From DASZTV01 sp035550655 (GTDB lineage: Bacteria > Actinomycetota > Actinomycetes > JAFAQI01), in assembly GCA_035550655.1 (NCBI GenBank), contig DASZOU010000033.1, forward strand, positions 310,001 to 374,000: DNA of 64,000 nucleotides, read 5' to 3'. The notes beneath the pieces were generated by a model, which saw only the letters and a program-made list of their open reading frames with translations, was not told the origin of the DNA and made no database searches. Below are positions 15,641-25,587 of the stretch, in pieces; position 1 is the first letter of the stretch, and each line of letters begins with the position of its first letter. Position numbers and translations under genes: made by a program.

Positions 15641-17194
15641 TCAGCTGCTCGCGAAGAGCGCCCTGACGGTCTTGCGGTCGGTCTTGCCGACGCTCGTCAG
15701 CGGTACCGCGTCGAGGATGCGCACCTCGCGCGGGTACTTGTACTTCGCGAGCTTGTCCTTGGTGAACTCGATCAGCTCCGCGGGCGTGACCTCGGCACCC
15801 GGCCGCAGCGCGACCGCCGCCACGACCTCCTCACCCGACTCGGCATCGGGCTTGCCGACGCACGCGGCCTGCGTGACGTCCGGGTGCTGCAGGAGCACCT
15901 CTTCGACGTCTCGCGGGTAGACGTTGAAGCCGCCGCGGATGATCAGGTCCTTCAAACGGTCGACGATGGTGAGGAAGCCCTCGTCGTCGAAGCGGCCGAC
16001 GTCACCGGTGTGCAGCCAACCACCGCGGAGCGCGAACTCCGTCGCCTCCGGGTCGTTCCAGTAGCCCTTCATCACGCTCGGCCCCTGGACGCACACCTCG
16101 CCCTCGGCGCCCGCCGGGAGGATGTTGCCCTCCTCGTCCTGGATCGTCACGGTGACACCGGGCAACGGCCGGCCCACCGTGCCGGGCTTGTTGAAGCCAC
16201 GCTTGTTGGCCGTGACGCCGGCCGAGGCTTCGGTCAGCCCGTAGCCCTCGTAGATCTCGACGCCGAGCCGGCGCTGGACCTCCTCGCGCAGGGCCATCGG
16301 CAGCGGCGCAGCGCCGGAGCCGAACATCTGCATCGACGACAGGTCGTGCTCCTCGATCGGCATCGCCAGGACCATCGTCATCATCGACGGCACCATGGCA
16401 CTCACCTCGAGCCGGTGCTCCTCCACGAGGGTCACCCACGACGCCGCGTCGAACCACCGCTGCATCACGCTGAAGCCGCGTTCCTCGCTGTGCATCGAGG
16501 CACACACGAGCATCAGCCCGTAGGCGTGGGACAGCGGCAGCGGCAGCAGTGACCGGGTGAACTTGAGGTCGGACTCGTTGGCGCTCTGGTGCAGCGAGCT
16601 GCCGGCGGACCACAGCCCCTTGTGCGTGAGCATCACGCCCTTGGAGCGGCCCGTCGTCCCGCCCGTGTAGAGCAGCGCGGCGAGGTCGTCGTCAGCCCGG
16701 GGCACGATCTCAGACGGCGTGTCCGCCTCGAGCGAGGTGAAGGGGATGGTGCCTTCGGGTGCATCGCCGACGACGATCATCTTGAGGTCGATGCCGTCGA
16801 GTGCCGACTGCAGCAGCGGCACCAGCTCAGGAGTGAGGATCGCCTCCTTCGCGCCGGAGTGCTCGAGGATGTGATGCAGCTCGACCGGAGAGATGAGGAA
16901 CAGCACGGGCGTGACAACCGCGCCGGCCCGCCAGATCGCGTTGTAGGAGACGAACACCTCCGGGGTGTTCATCATCAGCACGATCACGCGGTCGCCCGGC
17001 TCGACGCCGATCGACTGCAGTCCGGTCGCGAACCGCTGCGAGCGGTCGTGCAGCTCGCCGGTGGAGTACATCTTCCCTTCGAAGAACAGCGACTCGTAGT
17101 CACCGGTCTTCGCGAAGTGCTCGTCCGACAGCGCGGCCAGGTTGAAGCTGCCGACGCCCGTCGAGGTGCCATCCGATGCGGCGGTAGCGGTCAC
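15641..17194 (-). CDS. Acyl-CoA synthetase (AMP-forming ligase)
   Basis: A 517-residue adenylate-forming enzyme. The P-loop-like LLYTGGTTGRSKGVMLTH, the YEGYGLTEASAG motif, the hinge IVDRLKDLIIRGGFNVYPRD and the C-terminal catalytic lysine in SVGKTDRK are all present. It activates a carboxylic acid to its CoA thioester. GTG 17194 overlaps the acyl-CoA dehydrogenase stop (GTGA), which sets the start; the open frame further upstream is shadow. Last gene of a minus-strand operon with two dehydrogenase subunits, suggesting activation followed by alpha,beta-dehydrogenation of the same substrate. The gene ends 13 bp from the convergent head-protein gene. Confidence 0.92.
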   Translation of the reverse strand: MTATAASDGTSTGVGSFNLAALSDEHFAKTGDYESLFFEGKMYSTGELHDRSQRFATGLQSIGVEPGDRVIVLMMNTPEVFVSYNAIWRAGAVVTPVLFLISPVELHHILEHSGAKEAILTPELVPLLQSALDGIDLKMIVVGDAPEGTIPFTSLEADTPSEIVPRADDDLAALLYTGGTTGRSKGVMLTHKGLWSAGSSLHQSANESDLKFTRSLLPLPLSHAYGLMLVCASMHSEERGFSVMQRWFDAASWVTLVEEHRLEVSAMVPSMMTMVLAMPIEEHDLSSMQMFGSGAAPLPMALREEVQRRLGVEIYEGYGLTEASAGVTANKRGFNKPGTVGRPLPGVTVTIQDEEGNILPAGAEGEVCVQGPSVMKGYWNDPEATEFALRGGWLHTGDVGRFDDEGFLTIVDRLKDLIIRGGFNVYPRDVEEVLLQHPDVTQAACVGKPDAESGEEVVAAVALRPGAEVTPAELIEFTKDKLAKYKYPREVRILDAVPLTSVGKTDRKTVRALFASS

Positions 17195-18171
17195 TTCGAC
17201 GCCCCCGCGATCGCCAGCCGCGCCACGGTGTCGAACGCCTCGACGTCGTCGCCCAGCAGGAACCGGTCCACCTTCGCGCGCCGCCAGTACAGATGCGCGT
17301 CGTGCTCCCACGTGAAACCGATCCCGCCGTGCACCTGGACGAGGGTCTCCGTCGCGTTCTCGAGTACGACGGCGGCCATGCCCTTCGCGGCGGCCGCGGC
17401 GAGCGGCAGCTCCTCGGGCGACTCGTCGGCGGTCCACGCCGCCCACCACACCAGCGACCGCAGCTGCTCGACGCCGACGAACGCGTCGACCAGCGCGTGC
17501 TTGATCGCCTGGTAGGACCCGATCTGCCGGCCGAACGCGACCCGCTGCTTCGCGTACTCCACACCGACCTCCAGCGCCTTGCTCGCCGTGCCGAGACCCT
17601 CGGCGGCGAGCACGACCTGGGCGACGAGCGTCGCGCGTCCCCACTGCGAGGCGTCCGGCGAGACCACCTCCGCGTCGTCGAGCGTCACGTCGGCCAGACC
17701 GCGCGTCGCGTCGATCGGCGGGCGCTCGGATGCCGTGCCGCGCCCGGCGACGATCGCCCCGTCGCGCAGCGCGAGGAACGTGTCGGCGGTGGTCGCGTCC
17801 AGAGTTGCGGCACCTTCCGCGTCGACGACGGCGTACGCCGCGCTGCCGTCCGCGAGCGCGGCCAGCCGGTCCGCGTCACCCTCGAGCAGCACTGCGGCGC
17901 GAGCAGCGGTGATCAGGCTCGGGCCGGCGAGCACGCGACCGGCTTGCTCCGCGACGACGGCGAGGTCGAGCAACGAACCGCCGCCACCGCCGGCTGACTC
18001 GGGGATGGTGATCGCTGCGAAGCCGGTGTCCGCGATCGCCTTGCGGCCCGGCTCGATCGGTGCGCCCGCGTCAAGGCTCGCTCGCGCGGCGCTCGGCGAT
18101 GCGGCCGAGGTGAAGAAGTCGGCAGCAGCCGCGGCGAGCTGGCGCTGCTCATCGCTGAGGTCGAAGTTCAC
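17191..18171 (-). CDS. Acyl-CoA dehydrogenase, small subunit of a heteromer
   Basis: A 326-residue acyl-CoA dehydrogenase-fold protein, about 50 residues shorter than homomeric enzymes. The N-terminal MNFDLSDEQRQLAAAAADFF, the LAEGLGTASKAL-type helix, YAKQRVAFGRQIGSYQAIKH and the VQVHGGIGFTWEHD motif are clear. The usual catalytic YEGT loop is absent. Such short subunits pair with a larger one in alpha2beta2 enzymes that act on bulky substrates such as steroid side chains. It overlaps both neighbours by 4 bp, supporting equal synthesis with the 18168 subunit. Confidence 0.88.
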   Translation of the reverse strand: MNFDLSDEQRQLAAAAADFFTSAASPSAARASLDAGAPIEPGRKAIADTGFAAITIPESAGGGGGSLLDLAVVAEQAGRVLAGPSLITAARAAVLLEGDADRLAALADGSAAYAVVDAEGAATLDATTADTFLALRDGAIVAGRGTASERPPIDATRGLADVTLDDAEVVSPDASQWGRATLVAQVVLAAEGLGTASKALEVGVEYAKQRVAFGRQIGSYQAIKHALVDAFVGVEQLRSLVWWAAWTADESPEELPLAAAAAKGMAAVVLENATETLVQVHGGIGFTWEHDAHLYWRRAKVDRFLLGDDVEAFDTVARLAIAGASK

Positions 18172-19397
18172 TTCTCACCACCCAGCTTGAGACTGTCGTT
18201 GAAGGACATGCCCTTGTCAGCCCTCGGCTCCGGTGGCAGCCCGAGCACCCGTTCGCCGAGCACGTTGCGCAGAATCTCGTCGGTGCCGCCGGCGATCGCC
18301 ATGCCGGGCAGCCCGGCCTGCGAGCTCTGCCAGCGGGCGTCGCCGTCCGCCGTCGACGCGTAGACCGCTTCGTCGCCGAGCAGCCGGACGCCGAGGTCGG
18401 CGAGTGCACGCCCGGTCTTGGTGCCGGCGAGCTTGCCGGCGCTGGCCTCCGGGCCGGGTGAGGCGCCCTTCGAGATCGCTGACAGCTGCCGGTAGCCGGT
18501 GTAGCGGGTGGCCAGCGACGCGGCGTACTGCCGGCCGAACTCCTGGCGTACCAACGCCTGCCGGCCCTCGGGCAACGCTCCGATCCGCTTCGCGACGTGC
18601 GCGGCAGCGGCCTCGAGACTCGCGCCGACGTCCGTGCCGCCCCCGCCGAGGGAGAGCCGCTCGCTCATCAGCGTCGTGAGCGCCACTCGCCAGCCGTCGC
18701 CGACCTCACCGAGCCGCTCTTCGTCGGGGATCTCGACGTCGTCGAAGAAGACCTCGTTGAACTCCGACACCCCGCTCATCTGGCGCAGCGGCCGGACGGT
18801 GACACCGGGCGCGTGCATGTCGACGACGAACATCGTCAGCCCGCGGTGCTTTGCGACGTCCGGGTCGGTGCGCGCCAGCAGGATGCCGTAGTCCGAGACG
18901 TGCGCCAGGGTGGTCCAGACCTTCTGACCGTTGACCCGCCAGCTGCCGCTGTCGGTCTTCACCGCTTTTGTGCGAAGCGCGGCCAGGTCGCTGCCGGACG
19001 CCGGCTCGCTGAACAGCTGGCACCAGACATCGTCGCCCCGCAGCAGCCGGCCGAGGTAGCGGTTCTTCTGGTCATCGCTGCCGTGAGCGATGACCGTCGG
19101 GCCGCACATGCCGAGGCCGATGACCCCGATGAGGCCCGCGAGCCCCGCCTTCGCGAACTCCTGGCTGACGATCGCCTGCTGCATCTGGGTGCCGCCCTGG
19201 CCGCCGTACTCCTTGGGCCAGGTGACGCCGATCAGGCCACCTTCGTACAGCACCGCCTGGTGACGCTTCGCCGACTCGACGTCGACCGCGCGCCGCCCGC
19301 CTTCGCTGATCGACATCAGCTCGCCGCGATGGGCGGCGATGTAGTCGCGCACCTTGGTCCGGTACGCCGCTTCTTCAGGGGTGTCGTCGAAGTCCAC
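18168..19397 (-). CDS. Acyl-CoA dehydrogenase, large subunit of a heteromer
   Basis: A 409-residue acyl-CoA dehydrogenase. VTWPKEYGGQGGTQMQQAIV, the substrate/FAD loop LFSEPASGSDLAAL, WRVNGQKVWTTLAHVSDYG and AGLPGMAIAGGTDEILRNV are the family landmarks. The C-terminal loop reads AGGTDEI rather than YEGTSEI, so the catalytic base is not where medium-chain enzymes have it. GAGGAG lies 6 bases before GTG 19397, and the frame above it encodes nothing family-like. First gene of the ligase/dehydrogenase operon, divergent from the TetR gene at 19520, which probably controls it. Confidence 0.9.
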   Translation of the reverse strand: MDFDDTPEEAAYRTKVRDYIAAHRGELMSISEGGRRAVDVESAKRHQAVLYEGGLIGVTWPKEYGGQGGTQMQQAIVSQEFAKAGLAGLIGVIGLGMCGPTVIAHGSDDQKNRYLGRLLRGDDVWCQLFSEPASGSDLAALRTKAVKTDSGSWRVNGQKVWTTLAHVSDYGILLARTDPDVAKHRGLTMFVVDMHAPGVTVRPLRQMSGVSEFNEVFFDDVEIPDEERLGEVGDGWRVALTTLMSERLSLGGGGTDVGASLEAAAAHVAKRIGALPEGRQALVRQEFGRQYAASLATRYTGYRQLSAISKGASPGPEASAGKLAGTKTGRALADLGVRLLGDEAVYASTADGDARWQSSQAGLPGMAIAGGTDEILRNVLGERVLGLPPEPRADKGMSFNDSLKLGGEK

Positions 19398-19461
19398 CAG
19401 GATCTCCTCGATCGAATTCAGTTCGGACAATCTGTCGCAGCCGTCACACGCGGTCAAGGAC

Positions 19462-19473
19462 AGTTACATGCAC
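19462..19473. promoter_or_regulatory. Possible half-site of the 28-nt transport motif
   Basis: AGTTACATGCAC matches the first 12 bases of the motif at 20257 (ACTTACGTGCAC) at 10 positions. It lies in the 122-bp gap between the divergent dehydrogenase and TetR genes and is followed by an imperfect repeat ending GTATGTA at 19482-19488. A TetR binding site is plausible but not shown. Confidence 0.35.
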
Positions 19474-19519
19474 TCAAGTAGGTATGTACGCCTCTGCGCT
19501 TGCTGGTTACTGTGACCCG

Positions 19520-20152
19520 ATGGCGGCGAACACCGAGATCGTCGCCCGCCCCTCCCGGATCCGCCGCACTCAGGCGGAACGCCGGGCCACCACCCGGCGC
19601 GCCTTGCTCGACGCCACCCTGCAGGAGCTGGACGCCGTCGGCTACGCCAACCTCACCACCGCGTCGGTCGTGGCGCGGGCGGGCGTGACCCGTGGCGCCC
19701 AGGCGCACTACTTCGCGACCAAGGCCGACCTGGTCGTGCAGGCGCTGCGCCACATCACCGACCAGCTGATCGATGAGCTCATCTCGCAGCCGCCCAAGCG
19801 CTCGGAGTCCGTGCGCGAGCAGTACGAGCTGCTGCTGCAGCGGCTCTGGGAGCTCAACGCCGGGATCGCCTCGACCGCGCTGATCGAGCTGTGGGTGGCG
19901 TCGCGCACCGACGCTGAGCTCTCCGAGCACCTCGACCGGTTCCAGAAGGAGATCGCTCGCCACCTCGCCGTCACCGCCGAGACGGTGGCGCCGGAGTTCG
20001 CGGCGCGGGAGGACGCCCGGCACCTCCTGGTCAACGGTTTCGCCGTGATCCGAGGGCTGTGGCTGATGCGTGCCGTCACGAGCGAGCGGCAGATCCGCCG
20101 GATGTGGCCCGCCGCCCGCGACCAGCTCGTGGCAGGCGCCGGCCTTGACTGA
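19520..20152 (+). CDS. TetR family transcriptional regulator
   Basis: A 210-residue TetR repressor. The DNA-binding domain spans about residues 18-65, with TQAERRATTRRALLDATLQE, the turn-helix region ASVVARAGVTRGAQAHYF and KADLVVQALRHI; the C-terminal ligand domain is all helical. ATG 19520 is preferred to the frame opening at 19484, whose extra residues resemble leader sequence. It is divergent from the acyl-CoA dehydrogenase/ligase operon and upstream of the Liv-type transporter. It is the obvious candidate to bind the motifs at 20257 and 28398 and to respond to an imported acid or its CoA ester. Confidence 0.9.
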   Translation: MAANTEIVARPSRIRRTQAERRATTRRALLDATLQELDAVGYANLTTASVVARAGVTRGAQAHYFATKADLVVQALRHITDQLIDELISQPPKRSESVREQYELLLQRLWELNAGIASTALIELWVASRTDAELSEHLDRFQKEIARHLAVTAETVAPEFAAREDARHLLVNGFAVIRGLWLMRAVTSERQIRRMWPAARDQLVAGAGLD

Positions 20153-20159
20153 CCACAAG

Positions 20160-20238
20160 AGAACACAAACGTTGTCCGAGTCGCCTCCTGAGCACTCGGC
20201 GGATGCACTGCTGACAACTCGAGCAACGTTTGTGTTCT
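20160..20238. terminator. Hairpin after the TetR gene
   Basis: Perfect 15-bp arms AGAACACAAACGTTG (20160-20174) and its complement (20224-20238), separated by 49 bases. It starts 8 bp past the TetR stop and ends before the transporter promoter region. It probably ends TetR transcription, though an operator role is also possible because the arms are AT-rich for this genome. Confidence 0.5.
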
Positions 20239-20256
20239 GTTGCGGACACGGGTTGC

Positions 20257-20284
20257 ACTTACGTGCACGAGCGCACGCAAGTTG
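20257..20284. promoter_or_regulatory. 28-nt motif upstream of the Liv permease
   Basis: ACTTACGTGCAC, then GAG, then CGCACGCAAGTTG. It matches the element at 28398-28425 upstream of the binding-protein gene at 24 of 28 positions in the same written orientation, and is itself an imperfect palindrome (ACTTnCnTGC against GCAnGnAAGT). It ends 15 bp before GTG 20300. Sharing by two oppositely directed transporter genes suggests a common repressor site. Confidence 0.6.
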
Positions 20285-20299
20285 TGCGATGGTGATGCC

Positions 20300-22190
20300 G
20301 TGACGACGTTCGTCGCTCTCACGCTGGCCGGCCTGGTCACGGGCTGCGTCTACGCCCTCACGGCCGCAGGCCTCGTGGTGACCTACACGACCGCGGGTGT
20401 CTTCAACTTCGCGCAGGGCGCGATGGGCATGATGGGCGCCTTCTCGTTCTGGCAGCTCTACCAGGGCTGGCACGTGCCGCTCGGCTTCTCCCTGCTCATC
20501 GTCCTCGGCGGCTTCGCGCCACTCTTCGGCGCGGTCGTCGCCCGCGTCCTGCTGGGCGGCCGCGCGGCGGGCGACCAATCCCTGGCGATGACCCTGGCGC
20601 TGCTGCTCGTGCTGATCGGCGCGGCGAACGCGATCTGGAAGCCGACGACCGCGCGCACCGTCCCGCTTTGGGCCGGCCACGGCTCCATCACCATCGGCAT
20701 CTTCACGATCAACGCGATGCAGCTGCTGGTCATCGCGACGGCGATCGCCATCGCGATCGGGCTGCGGCTCATGTTCACGCACACCCGGCTCGGCATGGCG
20801 ATGCGGGCGGCGGTCGACAACCCCGACCTGCTCGGCCTGTACGGCGAGGAGCCCGCCAAGGTGCAGCAGTTCGCCTGGGCCTTGAGCTCGGTGCTCGCGG
20901 CGCTCGCCGGCGTGCTGCTCGTGCCGTTGATCCAGATGAACATCCTGAACATGACGCTGCTGGTCGTGAACGGCTACGCCGCCGCGATGGTCGGGCGGCT
21001 ACGGAGCCTGCCGCGGACGACGATCGGCGCGCTGGCGCTCGGCTTGGGCATGTCCTACGCGGTCGGCTACTCCACCCAACTCGGCCTCGACAACCACCAG
21101 TCGATCGAGATCACCCTGCAGCAGGGCATGCCGATGCTGCTGCTGTTCGCGGTGCTCGTCTTCCTGCGGCCCGATCCGCTGCGGACCAGCGCTGCCCTCA
21201 CCCGCCGGCTGCCCGCGATCCCCTCATTGCGCCAGTCGGGAGCTGTTGCGGCCGGTGGGCTGGTGCTGGCCGTCGTGCTGTCCCGGACGCTCAGCGACAC
21301 GAACCTCGAGACCGCCTCGCTCGCCGTCGTGATGGCCCTCATCGCCGCGTCCCTGGTGCTGCTCTCCGGGTACGGCGGCCAGACATCGCTGTGCGCGTTG
21401 ACCTTCGCCGGTGTCGGTGCCTACGTGATGGCGAAGTCCGGGTCCCACACCGTGCTCGGCCTGCTGCTGGCGGTCGTGATCAGCGCGGCCGTCGGCGCTC
21501 TCGTGGCGCTGCCGACCCTACGGTTGCGCGGGCTGTATCTCGCCCTCGCCACCTTCGCGTTCGGCGGGATCATGGACGTCGCGTTCTTCGGCCAGCGCTT
21601 CGGCTCCTCCGGCAGCATCTCCGTGCACCGGCTGTCGATCCCGGGCCTCGGACTCGCCTCCGACCGCGGCTACTTCGTCTTCTGCAGTGCCGTCTTCCTC
21701 GCCGTCGCCGTCGGGCTGCTCGCCGTACGACGCGGACGCTACGGCCGCCAGCTCACGGCGCTGGGCGACTCACCGGCCGCCTGCGCGACGATCGGCCTGT
21801 CCATCCCCCGCTTGAAGCTCGTCGTCTTCGCCGCATCCTCGGGCCTCGCCGGGCTGGCCGGGGCGCTGTTCGGCGGGCTCGGCGCGCAGTACGTCAGCAC
21901 CACCGACTTCGCGGCGCTGCAGAGCGCCGTCCTGTATCTGCTGCTTCGGGTCGGCGGGGTGAAGTCGGTGGCCGGCGCGTTGATCGCGGGCACCGTCACC
22001 GCGGTCCTGCCCGTGCTCCAGCAGCACATCCCGTCGCTGGGCGGGCTCGCGTTCCTCGTCACGGGCGTCGCCGCACTGTTCATCGGGCGCTTCCCGGACG
22101 GCATCGCGGGTGAGGTCGGCCGCGCTTTCTCGCGGCCACGGCCCCGCATCGAGCTTGCGACGCTGGTCGCTGAGCGGAAGGACCTCGCCG

Positions 22191-22204
<14 letters not shown>
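20300..22204 (+). CDS. Fused LivH-LivM ABC transporter permease
   Basis: A 634-residue protein joining both branched-chain amino acid-type permeases. The first half carries the LivH pattern (VTGCVYALTAAGLVVTYTTA, FNFAQGAMGM, RLGMAMRAAVDNPDLLGLYG) and the second, from about residue 335, the LivM pattern (LLSGYGGQTSLCALTFAGVG, LRLRGLYLALATFAFGG, QLTALGDSPAACATIGL). Most systems encode these as separate proteins. Family members import amino acids, but related systems beside catabolic genes carry acids, amides or steroid-derived compounds. GTG 20300 is chosen because the upstream codons lie in the motif region. First gene of a transport operon. Confidence 0.92.
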
Positions 22205-22930
<726 letters not shown>

Positions 22931-22934
<4 letters not shown>

Positions 22935-24277
22935 TCCTGTCGACGGGCAAACACCCTCCGCGGCTCGGCCGCGGGCAAGCCGCGTCTACGCCGCTCCGGG
23001 CGTCCGCCCGTCGACGTGCTCTTTTCGCCGTTACGGGTGCTCTGATGCTGGTTGCCGTTCCCTCAGCGGGTGCCGTCTCTACCGCGAGCCGACACGTCGG
23101 GGCTCGGGCGGGGGTCGGGTCGCAGCTGGTCAGCTACGCCGCGATCGCCAACGCGCCCGGCGTCGGCATCGACGGCATCTACATGGGCGTCTCGCTCGAC
23201 GTGCCGCAGGTGCGCTCGACGCTGACCACCGGGGGCGTCGGAGCCGGGCTCGCCTCGATCGCCTGGCCAGGGGACATCGGCGGCAACGGCGGAGATGCGC
23301 TTCTGATTCTCGAGCCGAGCGTGCCGACGCAGATCGCCAAGCTGCTCAACGACCCGATCAAGGCAGAGTCACACAGCACCGGCACCCACCACACGGTCAA
23401 CAAGTCGGTGCCGGGCACGGTGATGGAGTCGAGCGCGTCGCACTCCCTCGTCACCGCCTCGTCGCAGACCCAGGCGGCGGTCCCCGCCCTCGGGTCGCTC
23501 GGGGCGTTCTCCGGGTCCAGCACGGCCAAGCTGATCGGCCCGCACTCGATCCGCGCGGTTGCGCAGAGTGCGGTGACGAACCTCAGCCTCGCCGGCGGGG
23601 CGATCAAGATCGGATCGCTGGTGTCACACGCCGTGGTCCTCAGCAACGGAAAGACGGCGCACGGCCACGCCCGGACGACGGTCGCCGGCGTCACGATCGC
23701 CGGCATCCCGGTCACGATCGACCGCGACGGCATCCACCTCGCGAAGTCAGTGGTGCCGACCGCGACGGTCACCAAGCTGCTCAGCACGACGCTCGCCGCG
23801 CTGCACCTTCACACGACCTTCACCAAAACGCTCGTGACCCACGACGGCGGCTTCGCGTCGTACGACTCCGGCGCGTTGGTGCTGACCTACCACCCGAACG
23901 ACTCGACCTACTCGATCACGCTCGGGCGCGCCGCGGTGCAGGTCAACGCGACACCGTCCCTGCTCTCGGACGCCTTCTCCCCGCCGCCGGCGGCACCCGG
24001 CACGCCGGCGACCTCGTCGGGGCGCGCGTCGGGAAGTGGCTCGGTAGGGAGTCCGCCCGGCAGCACGACCGGTGTCGGTACGGCCAGTGCGCCGCCGCCG
24101 TCGATCGCCTCACGGGTGGCCAACACGGCCAGCAGCATCTTGCTCGCGGGGGGTCCGACCGGGCTGATGGTGTTCGGCCTGATCGCCGCGGTCATCGCGA
24201 GCGCGCTGCTGCTGCCGCGCATCGCCGGGCGATTTCTCGACGTACCCGCTGACGCGGGTTGTGAGGAGGACGCGTGA
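22931..24277 (+). CDS. Exported, C-terminally anchored protein of the transport operon
   Basis: A 448-residue protein of unrecognised family. A signal peptide (RRRALFAVTGALMLVAVPSA, about residues 27-46) leads a Ser/Thr/Gly-rich, strand-predicted exterior domain with repeated short motifs (SIRAVAQSAVTNL, KIGSLVSHAVVLSNG); a Pro/Ser/Gly linker (residues 350-395) and a C-terminal membrane helix (GLMVFGLIAAVIASALLLP) with a short basic tail follow. It is locked into the Liv operon by ATGA and GTGA overlaps, so it likely presents or captures the transported compound at the cell surface. No enzyme motif is visible. Confidence 0.75.
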
Positions 24278-24831
24278 CGACAGAAGAGACGTCGACGGTC
24301 TCGCAGCTTCGGAGCGCAGTGTCGAAGATCCGCACCTCGCGGCTGCGCTGGTCGGACACCTGGCTGCTCGTGATCGGCAGCGCGCTGCTCCCTCTCGGTG
24401 TCGGCCTGATCCTCCTCGGCTGGTACGGCAGCGCCCAGACCACGCTCGACTGGGAGCAAACGCCGTACCTGATCTCCGGCGGCCTGCTCGGTCTGGGTCT
24501 GCTCGGCGTCGGCGCCGCGATGTACTTCTCGTTCTGGATGACGCGGCTCGTCCGCAACACCGAAGCGGCGTCCCAGCGCGACCGGGAGCACCAGCAGAAG
24601 GTCGAGGCGCTGCTCACCGAGATCGCAGCCGGACAGCGCGCCGCGGGCCGCGGCGGCAGTCGCGCCGAGGAGCTGGTGACGACGCCCGGCGGCACGATGC
24701 TGCACCGCATCGACTGCGTCGCGATGCGCGGCCAGGAGGTGGTGCGGCCACGATCCAAGACCGGCCTCGAGCTCTGCGGCATCTGCCGCCCGACCCCGCC
24801 GACGCCGCGCAAGCCGGCGGTAAAGTCGTGA
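24274..24831 (+). CDS. Two-helix membrane protein with C-terminal cysteines
   Basis: A 185-residue protein of unknown function. Two membrane helices (WLLVIGSALLPLGVGLILLG and SGGLLGLGLLGVGAAMYFSF, about residues 28-90) are followed by a charged helix (ASQRDREHQQKVEALLTEI) and a tail with HRIDCVAM and ELCGIC, where His and three Cys could bind metal. The order is conserved within the operon by 4-bp overlaps on both sides, between a secreted protein and the LivG ATPase. The cysteine tail should be cytoplasmic and may touch the ATPase. Confidence 0.75.
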   Translation: MTTEETSTVSQLRSAVSKIRTSRLRWSDTWLLVIGSALLPLGVGLILLGWYGSAQTTLDWEQTPYLISGGLLGLGLLGVGAAMYFSFWMTRLVRNTEAASQRDREHQQKVEALLTEIAAGQRAAGRGGSRAEELVTTPGGTMLHRIDCVAMRGQEVVRPRSKTGLELCGICRPTPPTPRKPAVKS

Positions 24832-25562
24832 CCGCGGCGCTGCTCGAGGTCGTCGACGTCTCGGTGCGCTTCGGCGGGCTGCTCGCGGTCGGCGAGGTCA
24901 GCCTCGGCGTCCCGGCGGGGCAGGTCACCGGCCTGATCGGACCGAACGGCGCCGGGAAAACCACGCTGTTCAACGTCATCACCGGGTTGCAGGCGCCGGC
25001 GCACGGGCAGATCCGCCTCGACGGCGTCGACATCACCGGCTGGAGCGCCGCCCGGCGGGCACGCGCCGGCGTCGCGCGCACCTTCCAGCGCCTCGAGGTG
25101 TTCGGTTCGCTCTCGGTCCGCGACAACGTGCTTACTGCCGCGGAGCTGCACCGCGGCTTCGGCAAGGACGCACCCTCCGTCGCCGACGAGCTGTTGGAGC
25201 GCGTCGGCGCGACGCCGTACGCCGATGCGGCAGCCGACGCCGTACCGACCGGAGTCGCGCGGCTGGTCGAGGTCGCGCGCGCACTCGCGATCTCGCCGCA
25301 GGTGCTGTTGCTGGACGAGCCGTCGTCCGGCCTGTCGCCAAGTGAGACGGAGACCTTCGGCAGCTTGCTTCAGGAGCTGGCCGCCGCCGGAACCGCGGTG
25401 CTGCTGGTCGAGCACGACGTCGACCTCGTGATGCATGTGTGCGACCGCATCCATGTCCTGGACTTCGGCCGGCTGATCGGGGCGGGCACCCCGGCCGAGA
25501 TCCGCGCCGACCCGGTCGTGCAGGCGGCGTACCTCGGCGCCGCCCCCGAACTCGCCAGCTAA
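24828..25562 (+). CDS. LivG-type ABC transporter ATP-binding protein
   Basis: A 244-residue ATPase with Walker A GLIGPNGAGKTTLFNVITG, the LivG-like GVARTFQRLEVFGSLSVRDN, and Walker B LLLDEPSSGLSP. The signature loop is degenerate: where LSGGQ is expected the sequence reads PTGVARLVEVARAL, so this subunit may have one weak ATPase site. GTG 24828 overlaps the preceding stop. It pairs with LivF at 22191. Confidence 0.9.
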   Translation: MTAALLEVVDVSVRFGGLLAVGEVSLGVPAGQVTGLIGPNGAGKTTLFNVITGLQAPAHGQIRLDGVDITGWSAARRARAGVARTFQRLEVFGSLSVRDNVLTAAELHRGFGKDAPSVADELLERVGATPYADAAADAVPTGVARLVEVARALAISPQVLLLDEPSSGLSPSETETFGSLLQELAAAGTAVLLVEHDVDLVMHVCDRIHVLDFGRLIGAGTPAEIRADPVVQAAYLGAAPELAS

Positions 25563-25587
25563 TAGCGTCACGCCACAGGAGGCAGCC